40,434 nt of DNA from Methanobacteriaceae archaeon (GCA_030016715.1 JASEJD010000013.1:1-40434); one strand, 5' to 3'. Counted from the first letter of the stretch, positions 1 through 9,831 are shown. A program made the numbers and translations. Notes: generated by a model from the letters alone, not told the origin.

Positions 1-181
1 ATGGTCCTAACTACTATATAAAACTTCAGTATGTTGAAGGGTCATAACCAAAAAATATGAATTCCTAAATAATAAATCGACTACTTAAAAATACTAAAAT
101 ATTTAAAATATATTAAATAAAAAAATTTTTTTCAATAAAAATAAATCATAATATAATTATAAAAAAATAAAATAGGTGTCT

Positions 182-1063
182 TCACCATCCACGGCTCTGT
201 AGTTTTTCTTCCTCGGGGATTTCACTCATTTCCAGTCCAGGCATTGCTTTACCCAAGTTACGGGATACATCAGCCAATACCTTTGGATCATTGTAGTTAG
301 TTGTGGCCTCCACAATGGCCCGGGCAACTTTTTCTGGATTTTCAGATTTAAATATGCCTGAACCTACAAATACTCCATCAGCACCAAGCTGCATCATAAG
401 CGCTGCATCAGCAGGTGTTGCAACTCCACCAGCAGCAAAATTAACAACAGGAAGTCTTCCTAGTTCTACAACCTCTTTAACTAAATCTAAAGGAGCTTCT
501 ATCTCCCGGGAAACAGTCCAAAGTTCTTCCTCAGTTTTATTTTGAAGTTCTCTTATGCCACCCATAATCATGCGCATATGCCTAACTGCCTCCACAACAT
601 TACCAGTACCTGCTTCTCCTTTAGTACGAATCATTGCTGCTCCTTCATCAATCCTTCTTAATGCTTCTCCAAGATTTCGAGCACCGCAAACAAAGGGAAT
701 AGTAAATTTCTTTTTATCAATATGATAACTTTCATCAGCAGGAGTTAATACTTCACTCTCATCAATCATATCCACCCCTAATTCCTGGAGAACTTGTGCC
801 TCTACAAAATGACCAATCCTAACCTTGGCCATGACTGGTATAGAAACAGCGTCAATAATCTCTTCCACCCTACCTGGATCAGCCATACGGGCCACACCAC
901 CAGAAGCCCTAATATCAGCAGGAACTTTTTCTAAAGCCATCACTGAAACAGCACCTGCCCTTTCAGCTATTTCAGCTTGTTCAGCATTGACCACATCCAT
1001 GATCACACCACCCTTCGTCATCTTAGCAAAACCCTTCTTTAAGACATCAGTTCCATGTCGCAT
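182..1063 (-). CDS. pdxS: Pyridoxal 5'-phosphate synthase lyase subunit PdxS
   Basis: PdxS builds PLP from ribose 5-phosphate, glyceraldehyde 3-phosphate and ammonia supplied by the glutaminase PdxT; it is a cytosolic TIM barrel that forms a dodecamer. The protein is 293 residues, the usual family length, and starts [15 protein letters not shown]. Visible are [10 protein letters not shown], which carries the conserved active-site lysine, and the C-terminal phosphate-binding stretch [12 protein letters not shown] followed by [12 protein letters not shown]. The start at 1063 is chosen because AGGAGG (1071-1076) lies 7 nt upstream; an extension to 1105 would place that site inside the gene. pdxT is not in this window. 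Identification is secure. Confidence 0.97.
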   Translation of the reverse strand: MRHGTDVLKKGFAKMTKGGVIMDVVNAEQAEIAERAGAVSVMALEKVPADIRASGGVARMADPGRVEEIIDAVSIPVMAKVRIGHFVEAQVLQELGVDMIDESEVLTPADESYHIDKKKFTIPFVCGARNLGEALRRIDEGAAMIRTKGEAGTGNVVEAVRHMRMIMGGIRELQNKTEEELWTVSREIEAPLDLVKEVVELGRLPVVNFAAGGVATPADAALMMQLGADGVFVGSGIFKSENPEKVARAIVEATTNYNDPKVLADVSRNLGKAMPGLEMSEIPEEEKLQSRGW

Positions 1064-1321
1064 AAAAATTCCTCCTACAAATCTAATGATCAAACTTGTA
1101 AACATTCATTATAAACTCAAAATACATAATACAAAATTTACCAATTAAATATATTTCTAGTAGATGTATTAGTTTTTATACTGTTTATCAATATCTAATT
1201 TCATTTTTAAATATTAAATACTTTTGATTCTGGAAGTTCCTATCCCAAAAAAATTATATATGAAAATATAAATAATGAATTAACTAATATAGTTTATATA
1301 ATTTTCTAAAAGTGATAAAAT

Positions 1322-1519
1322 ATGATTGAAACAGAAATAATTACCGGAACACTCATTTATTCACATATATTACCCGTAATACTAGGTTTTTTTAGTATAA
1401 TATTTATTGCAAATGGTATAATGGATAGGCATTTACCTTACACTCTAATTGGAATAGCCTTATTTCTAGCAGCGGGCATTCTTCCCTTTTTAATACTTCC
1501 ATTTGCAATTGGAACTTGA
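1322..1519 (+). CDS. Small two-helix membrane protein, unknown function
   Basis: A 65-residue, very hydrophobic protein. Two membrane helices are visible, about residues 10-33 (SHILPVILGFFSIIFIANGI) and 39-63, joined by a short charged turn (MDRHLPY). The ATG is preceded by AGTGAT, a partial match to the archaeal anti-Shine-Dalgarno complement. It stands alone between pdxS and the PfkB kinase and is one of very few plus-strand genes in the first 20 kb. I do not recognise the family. Its start, composition and clean reading frame suggest a real gene, but its size limits confidence. Confidence 0.55.
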   Translation: MIETEIITGTLIYSHILPVILGFFSIIFIANGIMDRHLPYTLIGIALFLAAGILPFLILPFAIGT

Positions 1520-1586
1520 AAAAAATTCTGATCCATGATAAATTTCAAATTTAATAATGTTTCCTCTTAAATTTTAATTTATATTT

Positions 1587-2489
1587 TTATAAATCTACCT
1601 TCATTCTTTTTAATCTCTTTTTAATCTCTTTAGATGAATAATTGAAGAAACCATTCTTTTCTAGCTTCATGCATGATAATGCTGCTGCAAATCGGCCGCA
1701 TTCATCAATATTTTCTGTTTCAAACTTTTTAGCAACATAGGCTGCCATAAAAGTATCTCCTAAACCAGTAGGATCTTTAACAGTCTCTGGTTTATAAGCA
1801 GGTATTTTGTAAAATGAATCTTCTATTCGTGAATAAATCAATGCACCCCTACTTCCACAGGTTATCACAACTTCTTTAGGGCCACTCAAAGCTAATTTGA
1901 CAATAATATCTCTCAGATTAGTTATTTTACCATCCAAAATTACCCTAGCCTCATTTTCATCGATAAATAGACATTCAACATATTTTAAATAGTGTTTATA
2001 ATTTTTCCATTGCTTTAAAATAATTTTATCTGAATCTAAATGTCTTAAATAACCCTGTCCTCCTAAATAAATTGGAATTTTAGTACTGTATAAATAATCC
2101 AAAGTTTCTAAAGGAATATCATAGGGTGATAATGGCCCTAATAGTAGGGCGTCAGCAGATAAAAAATCAACTCCAGAAATGAACTGATATTTAATAGGAT
2201 TTTTAGGGATTATAGCTTTTTGGATGCGGTGATTAGGATCATGATCCGGATAAATATTTTGAAACTGCATGGTTTCTTTAGTTAAAATTTGATGAACATG
2301 GACTTTTTCTGGAAATGAATCTAACAAGTTTTTATCCTTATTAGATAAGGTTATGACTGCCTCTAAATTAATACCTAAACTTTTAAAAACACCAGATTGA
2401 TAGAATACAGGACCTCCAATTGATTTATATCTATTACCATTTTTTATGATTATATCACAACTTAAAGGTCCTAGTAAAATTACTTTCAA
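1587..2489 (-). CDS. PfkB/ribokinase-family kinase
   Basis: A 300-residue member of the PfkB carbohydrate kinase family, which transfers the gamma phosphate of ATP to a hydroxyl of a sugar, nucleoside or related substrate. The N-terminal glycine motif is seen as SIGGPVFYQSG (residues 25-35). The C-terminal ATP and catalytic signature is DPTGLGDTF (about residue 240), whose second Asp is the catalytic base. The start is a TTG preceded by AGGAGT at 7-nt spacing. The substrate cannot be read from sequence. The neighbouring HisA-like gene on the same strand may be functionally linked, which is only an inference. Confidence 0.85.
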   Translation of the reverse strand: MKVILLGPLSCDIIIKNGNRYKSIGGPVFYQSGVFKSLGINLEAVITLSNKDKNLLDSFPEKVHVHQILTKETMQFQNIYPDHDPNHRIQKAIIPKNPIKYQFISGVDFLSADALLLGPLSPYDIPLETLDYLYSTKIPIYLGGQGYLRHLDSDKIILKQWKNYKHYLKYVECLFIDENEARVILDGKITNLRDIIVKLALSGPKEVVITCGSRGALIYSRIEDSFYKIPAYKPETVKDPTGLGDTFMAAYVAKKFETENIDECGRFAAALSCMKLEKNGFFNYSSKEIKKRLKRMKVDL

Positions 2490-2573
2490 AATATTTACTC
2501 CTAAATATTAATATAAAAAAAATTTTATATAATTTATTTATAATTTCTTATCTTTATTATTTAAAGAGTTTTA

Positions 2574-3275
2574 TTAATCATATATTTCTAAAGGTTGATT
2601 TAAAGATATTTCTCCTTTGTGGAGTGCAGTTCCTATTAAAAATTTGTTTAAACCTTTTTTATTTAATATATTCACATCTTGAGGTCTTATTCCTCCTCCT
2701 AAAATAATAGAAACTTCGGGTATGGTAAAACTATTAATAAGTTCTGAATCAAATCCTCTTTCACTTCCAACCCGGGATATGTCTAATAGAATTATTTCTT
2801 CAGGCCTAATTTTGTCCAATTTTTTCATTAATATTTCTAAATCTATTTTCAAATATTTACTGTAAATTTTACCATCTAAAAGATCAATACTAACAATTAT
2901 TCTATTCTTTAAAAAGTTTTGGAATATTTTGTCAAGATCTTTTAATTCCTTCAGTGTTTCAGTGGCAACTATCACAAAATCAGCGATTTTTAATGCCTCT
3001 TGGACTTCAATAATTTTTGATGCACCACAATCAAGCATTACAGGTAATATCTTGTTAATTTCTTTTATAAGCCAGGAGTTATCCCCCACTCTTTCAATAG
3101 AATCTAAATCAGCGATATAAATTCTAGTTGCTCCCTTATTTTTCAGTGCTTCTGCTATTTTCATAGGGTCTGGATTTTCATTAAAAACTGTTTGAAGTGG
3201 TTGGTAGGTATCACGTTTACCTGCCTTCCCAGAAACTGCAATTCCATCTTTCAAATCTAAAACAGGGATGATCAT
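2574..3275 (-). CDS. HisA/HisF-related TIM-barrel protein
   Basis: A 233-residue (beta/alpha)8 barrel related to HisA and HisF. It begins MIIPVLDLKDGIAV, as HisA does, has ATRIYIADLDSIERVG near residue 50, and ends with the phosphate-binding strand IILGGGIRPQDV followed by KFLIGTALHKGE. It matches the archaeal hisAF-related group (modelled as TIGR00734), which is also found beside tetrahydromethanopterin genes in methylotrophic bacteria, rather than true histidine-pathway HisA. A GGTGA site precedes the ATG. It may act in cofactor biosynthesis; the substrate is unknown. The PfkB kinase follows 84 bp downstream on the same strand. Confidence 0.8.
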   Translation of the reverse strand: MIIPVLDLKDGIAVSGKAGKRDTYQPLQTVFNENPDPMKIAEALKNKGATRIYIADLDSIERVGDNSWLIKEINKILPVMLDCGASKIIEVQEALKIADFVIVATETLKELKDLDKIFQNFLKNRIIVSIDLLDGKIYSKYLKIDLEILMKKLDKIRPEEIILLDISRVGSERGFDSELINSFTIPEVSIILGGGIRPQDVNILNKKGLNKFLIGTALHKGEISLNQPLEIYD

Positions 3276-3394
3276 TCTTTCACCATATAAAAAAAATTAT
3301 GATAACTTATTAATACAATTATTCATTTTATATAAAAACTAATAGAATTTAAAGATATTAGAAAAAACGAATTTAAAAAAAATAAGGAAGGATT

Positions 3395-3724
3395 TCAACC
3401 TTCTACCATGATTAGTTTACCAGATTTTGGATCCTTGTAAACTTTACCCATTTCCACATATCCACTTCCTTCTCCTGAAGATTGGGGAGTGTCATTGATC
3501 TCTTTTCCCATCTCTATCTCTGCAGCTTTTTGCATTGCTTCCATGGTTTGTTTTTTCTCCTCTGGAGATGCGTCACTGAAAACCACACTTTGCATATTCC
3601 ATGATATTACGAGAAAAATAAGAAATCCCACTGATAATACCAGCATGGCATCTACCAGATTAGCGGTACCAGCCATTGGATCTTCTTCATGATCAACTGA
3701 TAAAAGGCGTTTGCGTCTTAGCAT
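3395..3724 (-). CDS. DUF2149 membrane protein, ExbD/TolR-like position
   Basis: A 109-residue DUF2149 protein with one N-terminal membrane helix (about residues 23-44: [20 protein letters not shown]) preceded by a basic, cytoplasmic-looking head (MLRRKRLL), then a short soluble tail. This topology mirrors ExbD/TolR, including an Asp at the start of the helix (VDAML) where those proteins carry the proton-relay aspartate. It overlaps the MotA/TolQ/ExbB gene by 32 bp and has its own GGAGG site, so the two are translated together. In bacterial hmu operons a DUF2149 gene accompanies ExbB-like, DUF2162 and CobN-like genes. The ExbD-like role is an inference. Confidence 0.85.
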   Translation of the reverse strand: MLRRKRLLSVDHEEDPMAGTANLVDAMLVLSVGFLIFLVISWNMQSVVFSDASPEEKKQTMEAMQKAAEIEMGKEINDTPQSSGEGSGYVEMGKVYKDPKSGKLIMVEG

Positions 3725-4361
3725 TATTTAAAACCTCCAGAACAGCTTCAGTTAAAGTTTCAATATTAGAAAGATTTTCCTCATACCATCTTCTCCTTAT
3801 TTTGGATATGACATAAGCCACTCCACCAGCTGCTAATCCTACAACTGTGGTATCAAATGCGATTATAATTGCCTGGGAAAGTCCTTGAATATCACCACCA
3901 CCTAAAGCTGCTAATCCAGGGCCCATGGGTATTAATGTTCCCATTAAACCTAGTGTAGGACCTAATCGTGTCACCATATCTGTTTTTTCCAGACTTTTTG
4001 CTGCTTTAAGTTCCTCATTCTCAATTAATTTTCGGGCTAGTGCTTCTCTTGATTTTTCACCCAAATCACTATTGGTGGCTAAATTAATAAGGAGTTCCTT
4101 ATAAGATTGGGGCATGTTACTGTTTTCAACCACAGATATTACTTTTTCAGGACTTCCCGGATTGGATATAGATCTTATTACATTCTCTATTTCTTTTACA
4201 TTATATTTAATCCGGCTGGTATACTCTGAAATCAGCCCTCCAAAGCTTATAATTGCGTATAACATGAAAAGTAGAAGACCTATTATAACCGGTATAAGAA
4301 GACTTTGAGCTATTACATGTAAACTGCTACTTAATATTTCACTGCCAGGTATTGCAACCAT
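3693..4361 (-). CDS. MotA/TolQ/ExbB proton channel family protein
   Basis: A 222-residue protein with the ExbB/TolQ layout. An N-terminal membrane helix (about 15-40) is followed by a cytoplasmic helical domain (about 45-125). Two further helices include the signature [24 protein letters not shown] (about 132-155) and [18 protein letters not shown] (about 168-187), where ion-conducting polar residues lie in this family. The start ATG follows GAGGTGAT. It sits 14 bp downstream of the DUF2162 gene and overlaps the DUF2149 gene, so one operon is very likely. It probably uses the ion gradient to energise a process at the cell surface, possibly with the exported CobN encoded upstream. Confidence 0.92.
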   Translation of the reverse strand: MVAIPGSEILSSSLHVIAQSLLIPVIIGLLLFMLYAIISFGGLISEYTSRIKYNVKEIENVIRSISNPGSPEKVISVVENSNMPQSYKELLINLATNSDLGEKSREALARKLIENEELKAAKSLEKTDMVTRLGPTLGLMGTLIPMGPGLAALGGGDIQGLSQAIIIAFDTTVVGLAAGGVAYVISKIRRRWYEENLSNIETLTEAVLEVLNNAKTQTPFIS

Positions 4362-4375
4362 TCAATCACCTCTGA

Positions 4376-5080
4376 TTATTCAATTAATGGACTTGTTTTT
4401 TTGGAAATGTATACTCCTACTGCAGTTAAAGCTAATAATGCTACAACTACATAAAATATGGTTATTACCGATGGTATTTCTAAAGGAGTTATCTGTGAAG
4501 ATAAAACAGAATTGATGTTAGGAAGTATTATGGCTGCTGCTAAAAAATATAATCCTACGAATATCATATAATTCCCCAATAATATAGGGTAGGGTAGTTG
4601 AGTCATTTTTATAATATAATTTGAAGCTAAATAGGAAATTCCTATAGTGATACTTAAAAATAAAGCAGCATAAACACCTATAGAAAATGTTGAGATTCCT
4701 ATAAGAGGAGAAACAAGTACAATTGTTGCTAAAATAGCTCCAAAACAGCAGGGACACGGTGCCACCATAGCCATGCACGATGCTTTAGCCTGATTCTTTT
4801 TATGGATTTTCCATTCTTTAACCGTGCGAAATCCTGCATAAAAAATTATAATAGCCATTAACACGAATATGATAAAATTGTAATCATAAACTATCTTTTG
4901 AAGGACATCTGCATATCCCTCGGTAATTTTGGTAAGAATTAATATTCCCACTCCATATCCAACTGCTATTAATGCTGCAAGCTTCTTTGATAAATTGGCA
5001 AAACCCATAGCCAGTCCTATTTTAACTCCAAACACCAATACTGCAGTTAACACTCCTAATTTCCATAATAATTCTAACAT
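4376..5080 (-). CDS. DUF2162 polytopic membrane protein
   Basis: A 234-residue DUF2162 protein with about seven membrane helices. A striking cysteine cluster occurs near residue 105-115 (ASCMAMVAPCPCCFGA) at the start of a helix. It recalls the membrane cysteines of CcdA/DsbD-type carriers and could bind metal or move electrons. The start at 5080 is an ATG with a weak upstream GGAATTGAT; a TTG 15 nt upstream is an alternative. It is the first gene of the leftward trio DUF2162, ExbB-like, DUF2149, and lies 200 bp downstream of the cobN stop. Bacterial hmu operons contain the same families. Function is unproven. Confidence 0.85.
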   Translation of the reverse strand: MLELLWKLGVLTAVLVFGVKIGLAMGFANLSKKLAALIAVGYGVGILILTKITEGYADVLQKIVYDYNFIIFVLMAIIIFYAGFRTVKEWKIHKKNQAKASCMAMVAPCPCCFGAILATIVLVSPLIGISTFSIGVYAALFLSITIGISYLASNYIIKMTQLPYPILLGNYMIFVGLYFLAAAIILPNINSVLSSQITPLEIPSVITIFYVVVALLALTAVGVYISKKTSPLIE

Positions 5081-5137
5081 ATTTATCAATTCCAAATTTG
5101 GTTTTATTATATATAATAATTTCTATTTATTTAGTAT

Positions 5138-5174
5138 TATTACTTTTTAGTCCTTATTTCAATTAATTGTAATA
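5138..5174. promoter_or_regulatory. TATTAC-N25-GTAATA operator-like site
   Basis: Half-sites TATTAC (5138-5143) and GTAATA (5169-5174) are separated by exactly 25 bp, 58 bp upstream of the DUF2162 start. The spacing equals that at 17325-17361 and 19771-19807. It lies in the 200-bp spacer between cobN and the DUF2162 operon, so the trio may have its own regulated promoter. The protein that binds is unknown. Confidence 0.45.
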
Positions 5175-5280
5175 CTTAAATTCTAGAATTTTTTAAAAAT
5201 ATCTTAAAAAAACATAGAAATGCTATTTATTTTAAAAATATAATAGAGGATTTAAATCCTCTAAATTTTATGCAATTCTT

Positions 5281-8200
5281 TTACTTATTAACACCTCTAA
5301 AATATCCAAATGCTACCAATCCTACCACGAGAAGCACACCAATAAGTGCATAGGTGGGCATTCCACTTGATGAAGAACTCTGAGGCTCTGTTTTTGAAAC
5401 TTCGTAAGAACTGGGATCTTGATTAGATACTTGCGAATCTCCAGTTTCTGTAATTGAAGCCTCTAATGTTTTAGAATATTCACCAACAGATCCTATTGAT
5501 GTACCAGTAGATCCAGTGGATGTAGTAGTAGATCCTTGCGATTCTCCAACTGATACTTGTGGCTTCACATTAGTATTTGGTTTTGTTGAACCAGGACTTG
5601 TAGAATCACCCTGATTAGATGTCTCTTGGGGTATACTAACTGATTTTCCAGTTGCTGCTTTAAGTGCATAGTTAAATTGTTGTAATTCCTGTACATTCAA
5701 AGAAGACATTTGAACCAGCCACTGATTGAAGTTTAGATTGGCACATGTATGATGACAACATGTGACCCCGTACTTCACAGTAGTTTCAATATAATAATTT
5801 GCCATTTCAGTTGTGGTCTTAGGATCAGCATTCCACATATCACGGTTTATGGCCTCTAACATCCATGCTACAGCAGATGTAAATGCATAAGGATTTGCAT
5901 TTATAAACTGGTTGCGTATATTTTCATTGAATACATAAGTATTGGCAATATCTTCCCACATCCAATCTTTCACTGCATTGGAGGTTACTGCATTCCAGGC
6001 AAAAAGATATCCTATCTCTTTTGAGATTTCGTTTGCCCCAGAAAAACCTTCCTTAAGCATTCCTTCTGTCCATTTAGGATTTAACATCCGGGTTCGTATT
6101 TCATTTGCCATAAACTGTGCCAAAGTCTCGATCTTAGGATTGATCCTAGTATTTGCAATGTATACACTTAAATCTTTACCAGAAATACTTTTTGCAGCTA
6201 AAGTTAAACCTCCTAAATACTGATATACATCATCATTATCTAAAAGGCCGTAGTTGTTATCCCTAACTTGTATGGTAGCTTCAACATTTTTTAGTTGATT
6301 TTTAAATGCTTCCAATCCATTGATGCCGTAAATGTTATTTCCATAAATGTATGACATCCTTGAAAGGTAGGTATCAATCAAGTCAGATGAATCATCCCAT
6401 TTTGAAGTTGATGGTATCAGTTGGGCCACTCCAGTTCCATAGGCTTCTGGTGGTGGTCCAAATATTCGGGATCCTGCCAAAGTTTCTGTTTCACTGTATG
6501 TCAATCCACCTTCTAGATATTCATTAAGACTCTCCAGGTAGTTTTTTCTGATATAATTATCCTCTGGTGTTTCTGATAGATTGGCGACCATTCTTATAGC
6601 TGAATCTAATATATTTATGGTATAGGAGAAAGTATCTCTGAAAAGACCACTGATAGTTACAAGTACATCTACTCTTGGCCGTTTAAGATCTTCCAGGGAG
6701 GTTACCTTTACTCCTATAAATCTACCTGATTTATCATATGCTGGTTCTAATCCCATGTATCTTAGTATCATTGCAATACTCTGACCTACAGTTCGCATAG
6801 TTTCTGTGGACCATAGAACTATTCCTACTGTCTCAGGATAAGAGCCGTTTTTTTGGAAGTAATCTTCCAACATATCATCAGTCATCTTCATCCCTATTTG
6901 CCATGCAGTTTTATCTGGTGCAGTCCTAGGATCAAAGGAGTAAAAATTCATACCAGTAGGTAATACATCAGCAGCTCTTCTTATAGGGTCACCACCTAAT
7001 GATGGTGAAATATATTCACCTCTAAGGGCAGCTAAAAGATTTATAATCTCTAAATTTTGGGAGAGTAAATCTCTGATCATCTCTCTAAACTCAGAATTAT
7101 CCCGATTTGTAGGGTCAAAGCTGACAATGGATTCTACCATCTGGTCTAAAATTTCTCCATCAAGGACCATTCCAAATGTATGGAGTCCATATGGCATCAA
7201 GGTTGTAGCTAATTCTTCTAGATTGTGTTCTACCATGTTTTTTATGGTTTCAAATGGTGTATTTTCCAGGTCGATGTTTAAGTCTTCATGTAGATGAAGC
7301 TTCTCTATTGATTCCATAATTTGTGCTTTAAGGATTTCTTTTCGTTCAGGTAATTCTGTGTTGTCATAACTATTTATCAAATCCTTTAAATGGGCAAGAT
7401 CTCCATATAGTCCTGATGCAATTATTGGTGCTGTTAAATGGTCGATTATAACGGCGTATCCTCTTCTTTTGGCTTGTGTTCCTTCTCCAGTATTGTCGAT
7501 GATGTAAGGATAGATGTTGGGTATATCTCCAAGTAATACATCTGGCCAGTCATCTTCTCCAAGTCCTACACTTCTTCCAGGTAGCCATTCCAGGGTTCCA
7601 TGAGTTCCTAGGTGTATAACTGCATTGGTTTCCATCTCCTTTTGTAGCCACATATAGAATGCTATGTATTGATGTGTTGGTGGTAGTGTGGCTGAGTGTG
7701 CGATGTCGGTTGAATTTTCTCCCCATCCGCGCATAGGCTGGGCACCAAGGAATAAATTTCCTAACATTACACCGGGGATCACTATTCTATCTTGATATAC
7801 CATGATGTTTCCTGGAGCTGGTCCCCATTGGTCTATAACTTCTTGTTGAAGATTTTCTGGTAAGGAATTAAACCATTCCATATAATCATCTAAGGATACA
7901 GTTATTGCACCTGCTTCAACTAATTTTTCAAGTTCTCCAGGTGCCCATGAACCAACATTATTTCCAACGGTGGTTAAGATGTTGATAATGTATTGGGCCG
8001 AGTATTCATCAGGTATAGTGTATCCCTCATCTTTTAATGCTTTAAGTATTTCAGTAATGCTTTCTGGTACGTTGAGATATGATGCTCCTACTCCGTCTTT
8101 TCCACCGTGTAAGTTGTAGTAGATCAATGCAACCTTCTTTTCACTGTTGGAAAGATTTTGGAGTTTTGTCCAGTTTAGAACTCGGTTGGTTATTCGCTCG

Positions 8201-9684
8201 ATTCTGTCAGGCAGCGGAGTATACCTTTGGATATTGATTCCTGTGTAAGTATCTACTTCATTGGAAGTAACTCCTCCCATCATTACTGGTTCAATTCTTC
8301 CCTCCATTTCAGGCCAGGCCACTTGCCAGTATATCTCATTGGAAAGGCCTGAAGAACTATCTTTCCAAGTTTCTAGATCTGAAGAATAGATTGGGGCAAA
8401 AATGGGTATATTTAGTTTTTCTAGTAGTTGGGTGCTTTCATTTGGTTTGCTGTATATTATATTGTAACCAACACAAGCCACCAGGGCATTTATAAGGCAG
8501 GTATCACCATCCATAAAGAAGTTATTTATGGCGTTTACACGGTCGGCGTCTCCTTTACATATTGCCAAGATCACATTTAATCCTTTTTCTTCCAAACTTC
8601 GCAGTATCTGCTGCTGCATTTCACTGTTACCATTCATGAAAGTAGATGCATATGCTATCATGCCTATCCATGCTCCTCCTTCATGGTAGTGTCCGCTCTC
8701 ATGATACCAGTTCTGGTATTGTTCTAGGTTGATGAACATGGGAATTTCTGAATCTGGATGAAATATAAATCCAGTGGGCCAGTTTATGGGACTTAAATCT
8801 TTATTGGGATCCACGTACATCCCTACAGATTCTAGTGCCTTTAATTGGAAGCGGCCCATATTTTCTTCTCCAGTCCCATCCCAGTATTTTCGAAGTTCAG
8901 TGTCGTTGGAATCGATATTTGGATCATTTACAAAACCCACACCACATCTTAAAGCCATTATTTTGGCATTTGTTCCGTTTATGAGTTCATATACTTTATT
9001 TACTGTGTTTACTTCACTGATCATCTCGATAATGATAAGGTCTGCTTTGGCAGCCATGGATTTAATTTTATTTTCTATACTGGTATCTCCAGATGTTAGT
9101 TCAGTGTTGGTAAAGAAATTCAAGTTGAAGTAGTATCCTTCATCCCTCAATTTCTGATTTGATGTGACTATTGGTTTTGAATAATTGGGACATCCACTTA
9201 ATATAAGAAGATTATATGCCCTTAAACTAACATTTGCCTGGCCATAAAGCGTAGGATCTTCTGGGTTTATTTTTGAAACTTCGACATTCACATCTTGAGG
9301 TAAATGTCCCAAGGCACTTACATTGAGATTAAAACTGGTATCATTACTAATAAAATTCACCTTATAAGTTTTCTCACCAGTTTTGGTTATGGTTACATCC
9401 GTAATTGTGTTACCTTCACTGTCAGTTACTATTATTTTAGGTAAAAGTTCATTATTTAGTGCTTCAGGATGTTCCAGGTCAATAGTCAATGTAATTTCAG
9501 GATCTATCTCTTGATCATCAGTACTGGTAGTTTCCATATTATCTAGATTTTCTAATTCACCAGTTGGATTATCTTCAACTAGTTCTTTTAACTCATCTCT
9601 CTGTGAATCTTCTGCTACAACGGTTCCACATATTGCTAGTGCGAAAACAAATGTTATTATTAGTAATGTTACTTGTTTTCTCAA
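5281..9684 (-). CDS. cobN: Exported, membrane-anchored CobN-type chelatase large subunit (HmuS-like)
   Basis: A 1467-residue CobN/magnesium-chelatase H family protein. CobN normally inserts cobalt into hydrogenobyrinate in the cytosol; bacterial HmuS relatives act on haem. Here a signal peptide is clear (residues 1-24, ending CGTVVA), followed by a beta-sandwich-like region (about 50-150). The CobN body runs from about 150 to 1310 and includes HLGTHGTLEWLPG, EGTQAKRRGYAV and a Cys/His cluster TCCHHTCAN. A Ser/Thr-rich stalk (about 1320-1430) and a C-terminal helix ALIGVLLVVGLVAFGYF ending GVNK complete it. The TTG start at 9684 is set by AGGAGG (9692-9697) 7 nt upstream; longer starts would include this site. 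The catalytic part therefore probably lies outside the membrane, which excludes ATP-dependent action by soluble CobS/CobT. Dechelation or metallo-tetrapyrrole binding energised by the ExbB-like set is the likeliest role. Confidence 0.9.
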   Translation of the reverse strand: MRKQVTLLIITFVFALAICGTVVAEDSQRDELKELVEDNPTGELENLDNMETTSTDDQEIDPEITLTIDLEHPEALNNELLPKIIVTDSEGNTITDVTITKTGEKTYKVNFISNDTSFNLNVSALGHLPQDVNVEVSKINPEDPTLYGQANVSLRAYNLLILSGCPNYSKPIVTSNQKLRDEGYYFNLNFFTNTELTSGDTSIENKIKSMAAKADLIIIEMISEVNTVNKVYELINGTNAKIMALRCGVGFVNDPNIDSNDTELRKYWDGTGEENMGRFQLKALESVGMYVDPNKDLSPINWPTGFIFHPDSEIPMFINLEQYQNWYHESGHYHEGGAWIGMIAYASTFMNGNSEMQQQILRSLEEKGLNVILAICKGDADRVNAINNFFMDGDTCLINALVACVGYNIIYSKPNESTQLLEKLNIPIFAPIYSSDLETWKDSSSGLSNEIYWQVAWPEMEGRIEPVMMGGVTSNEVDTYTGINIQRYTPLPDRIERITNRVLNWTKLQNLSNSEKKVALIYYNLHGGKDGVGASYLNVPESITEILKALKDEGYTIPDEYSAQYIINILTTVGNNVGSWAPGELEKLVEAGAITVSLDDYMEWFNSLPENLQQEVIDQWGPAPGNIMVYQDRIVIPGVMLGNLFLGAQPMRGWGENSTDIAHSATLPPTHQYIAFYMWLQKEMETNAVIHLGTHGTLEWLPGRSVGLGEDDWPDVLLGDIPNIYPYIIDNTGEGTQAKRRGYAVIIDHLTAPIIASGLYGDLAHLKDLINSYDNTELPERKEILKAQIMESIEKLHLHEDLNIDLENTPFETIKNMVEHNLEELATTLMPYGLHTFGMVLDGEILDQMVESIVSFDPTNRDNSEFREMIRDLLSQNLEIINLLAALRGEYISPSLGGDPIRRAADVLPTGMNFYSFDPRTAPDKTAWQIGMKMTDDMLEDYFQKNGSYPETVGIVLWSTETMRTVGQSIAMILRYMGLEPAYDKSGRFIGVKVTSLEDLKRPRVDVLVTISGLFRDTFSYTINILDSAIRMVANLSETPEDNYIRKNYLESLNEYLEGGLTYSETETLAGSRIFGPPPEAYGTGVAQLIPSTSKWDDSSDLIDTYLSRMSYIYGNNIYGINGLEAFKNQLKNVEATIQVRDNNYGLLDNDDVYQYLGGLTLAAKSISGKDLSVYIANTRINPKIETLAQFMANEIRTRMLNPKWTEGMLKEGFSGANEISKEIGYLFAWNAVTSNAVKDWMWEDIANTYVFNENIRNQFINANPYAFTSAVAWMLEAINRDMWNADPKTTTEMANYYIETTVKYGVTCCHHTCANLNFNQWLVQMSSLNVQELQQFNYALKAATGKSVSIPQETSNQGDSTSPGSTKPNTNVKPQVSVGESQGSTTTSTGSTGTSIGSVGEYSKTLEASITETGDSQVSNQDPSSYEVSKTEPQSSSSSGMPTYALIGVLLVVGLVAFGYFRGVNK

Positions 9685-9706
9685 TTTTTCACCTCCTTTA
9701 ATTTTT

Positions 9707-9744
9707 AAGTATATATTAAAATATACTTTAATTAAATTAAAGTA
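9707..9744. promoter_or_regulatory. Overlapping palindromes in the cobN leader
   Basis: Two perfect inverted repeats overlap just upstream of the cobN Shine-Dalgarno site. The first has arms AAGTATAT and ATATACTT around 6 bp (9707-9728); the second has 10-bp arms TACTTTAATT and AATTAAAGTA around one base (9724-9744). They would lie at or just after the transcription start and could be operators or leader hairpins. Confidence 0.4.
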
Positions 9745-9831
9745 AAATTGATTTATAAATCTTACTATTTTATTCAAGCTTATTTTATAAAAATTAAAGT
9801 AAAGTTTAAATATTATATAAATCAATTAATT

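Noticed and set aside
1064-1105. Longer pdxS start
   Set aside because: The 14 extra residues include the ribosome-binding site of the standard start and are not part of PdxS.
2574-3275. Histidine biosynthesis isomerase HisA
   Set aside because: Only the barrel ends match; it fits the hisAF-related archaeal group and no other his gene is adjacent.
5281-9684. Ordinary cytosolic cobaltochelatase CobN for cobamide synthesis
   Set aside because: The signal peptide, stalk and C-terminal anchor are clear and no CobS/CobT-type ATPase gene is nearby, so the exported role is preferred, though not proven.
9685-9825. 47-residue N-terminal extension of the CobN-type protein
   Set aside because: It would place the AGGAGGTGA site inside the gene and put a second hydrophobic stretch ahead of a complete signal peptide.
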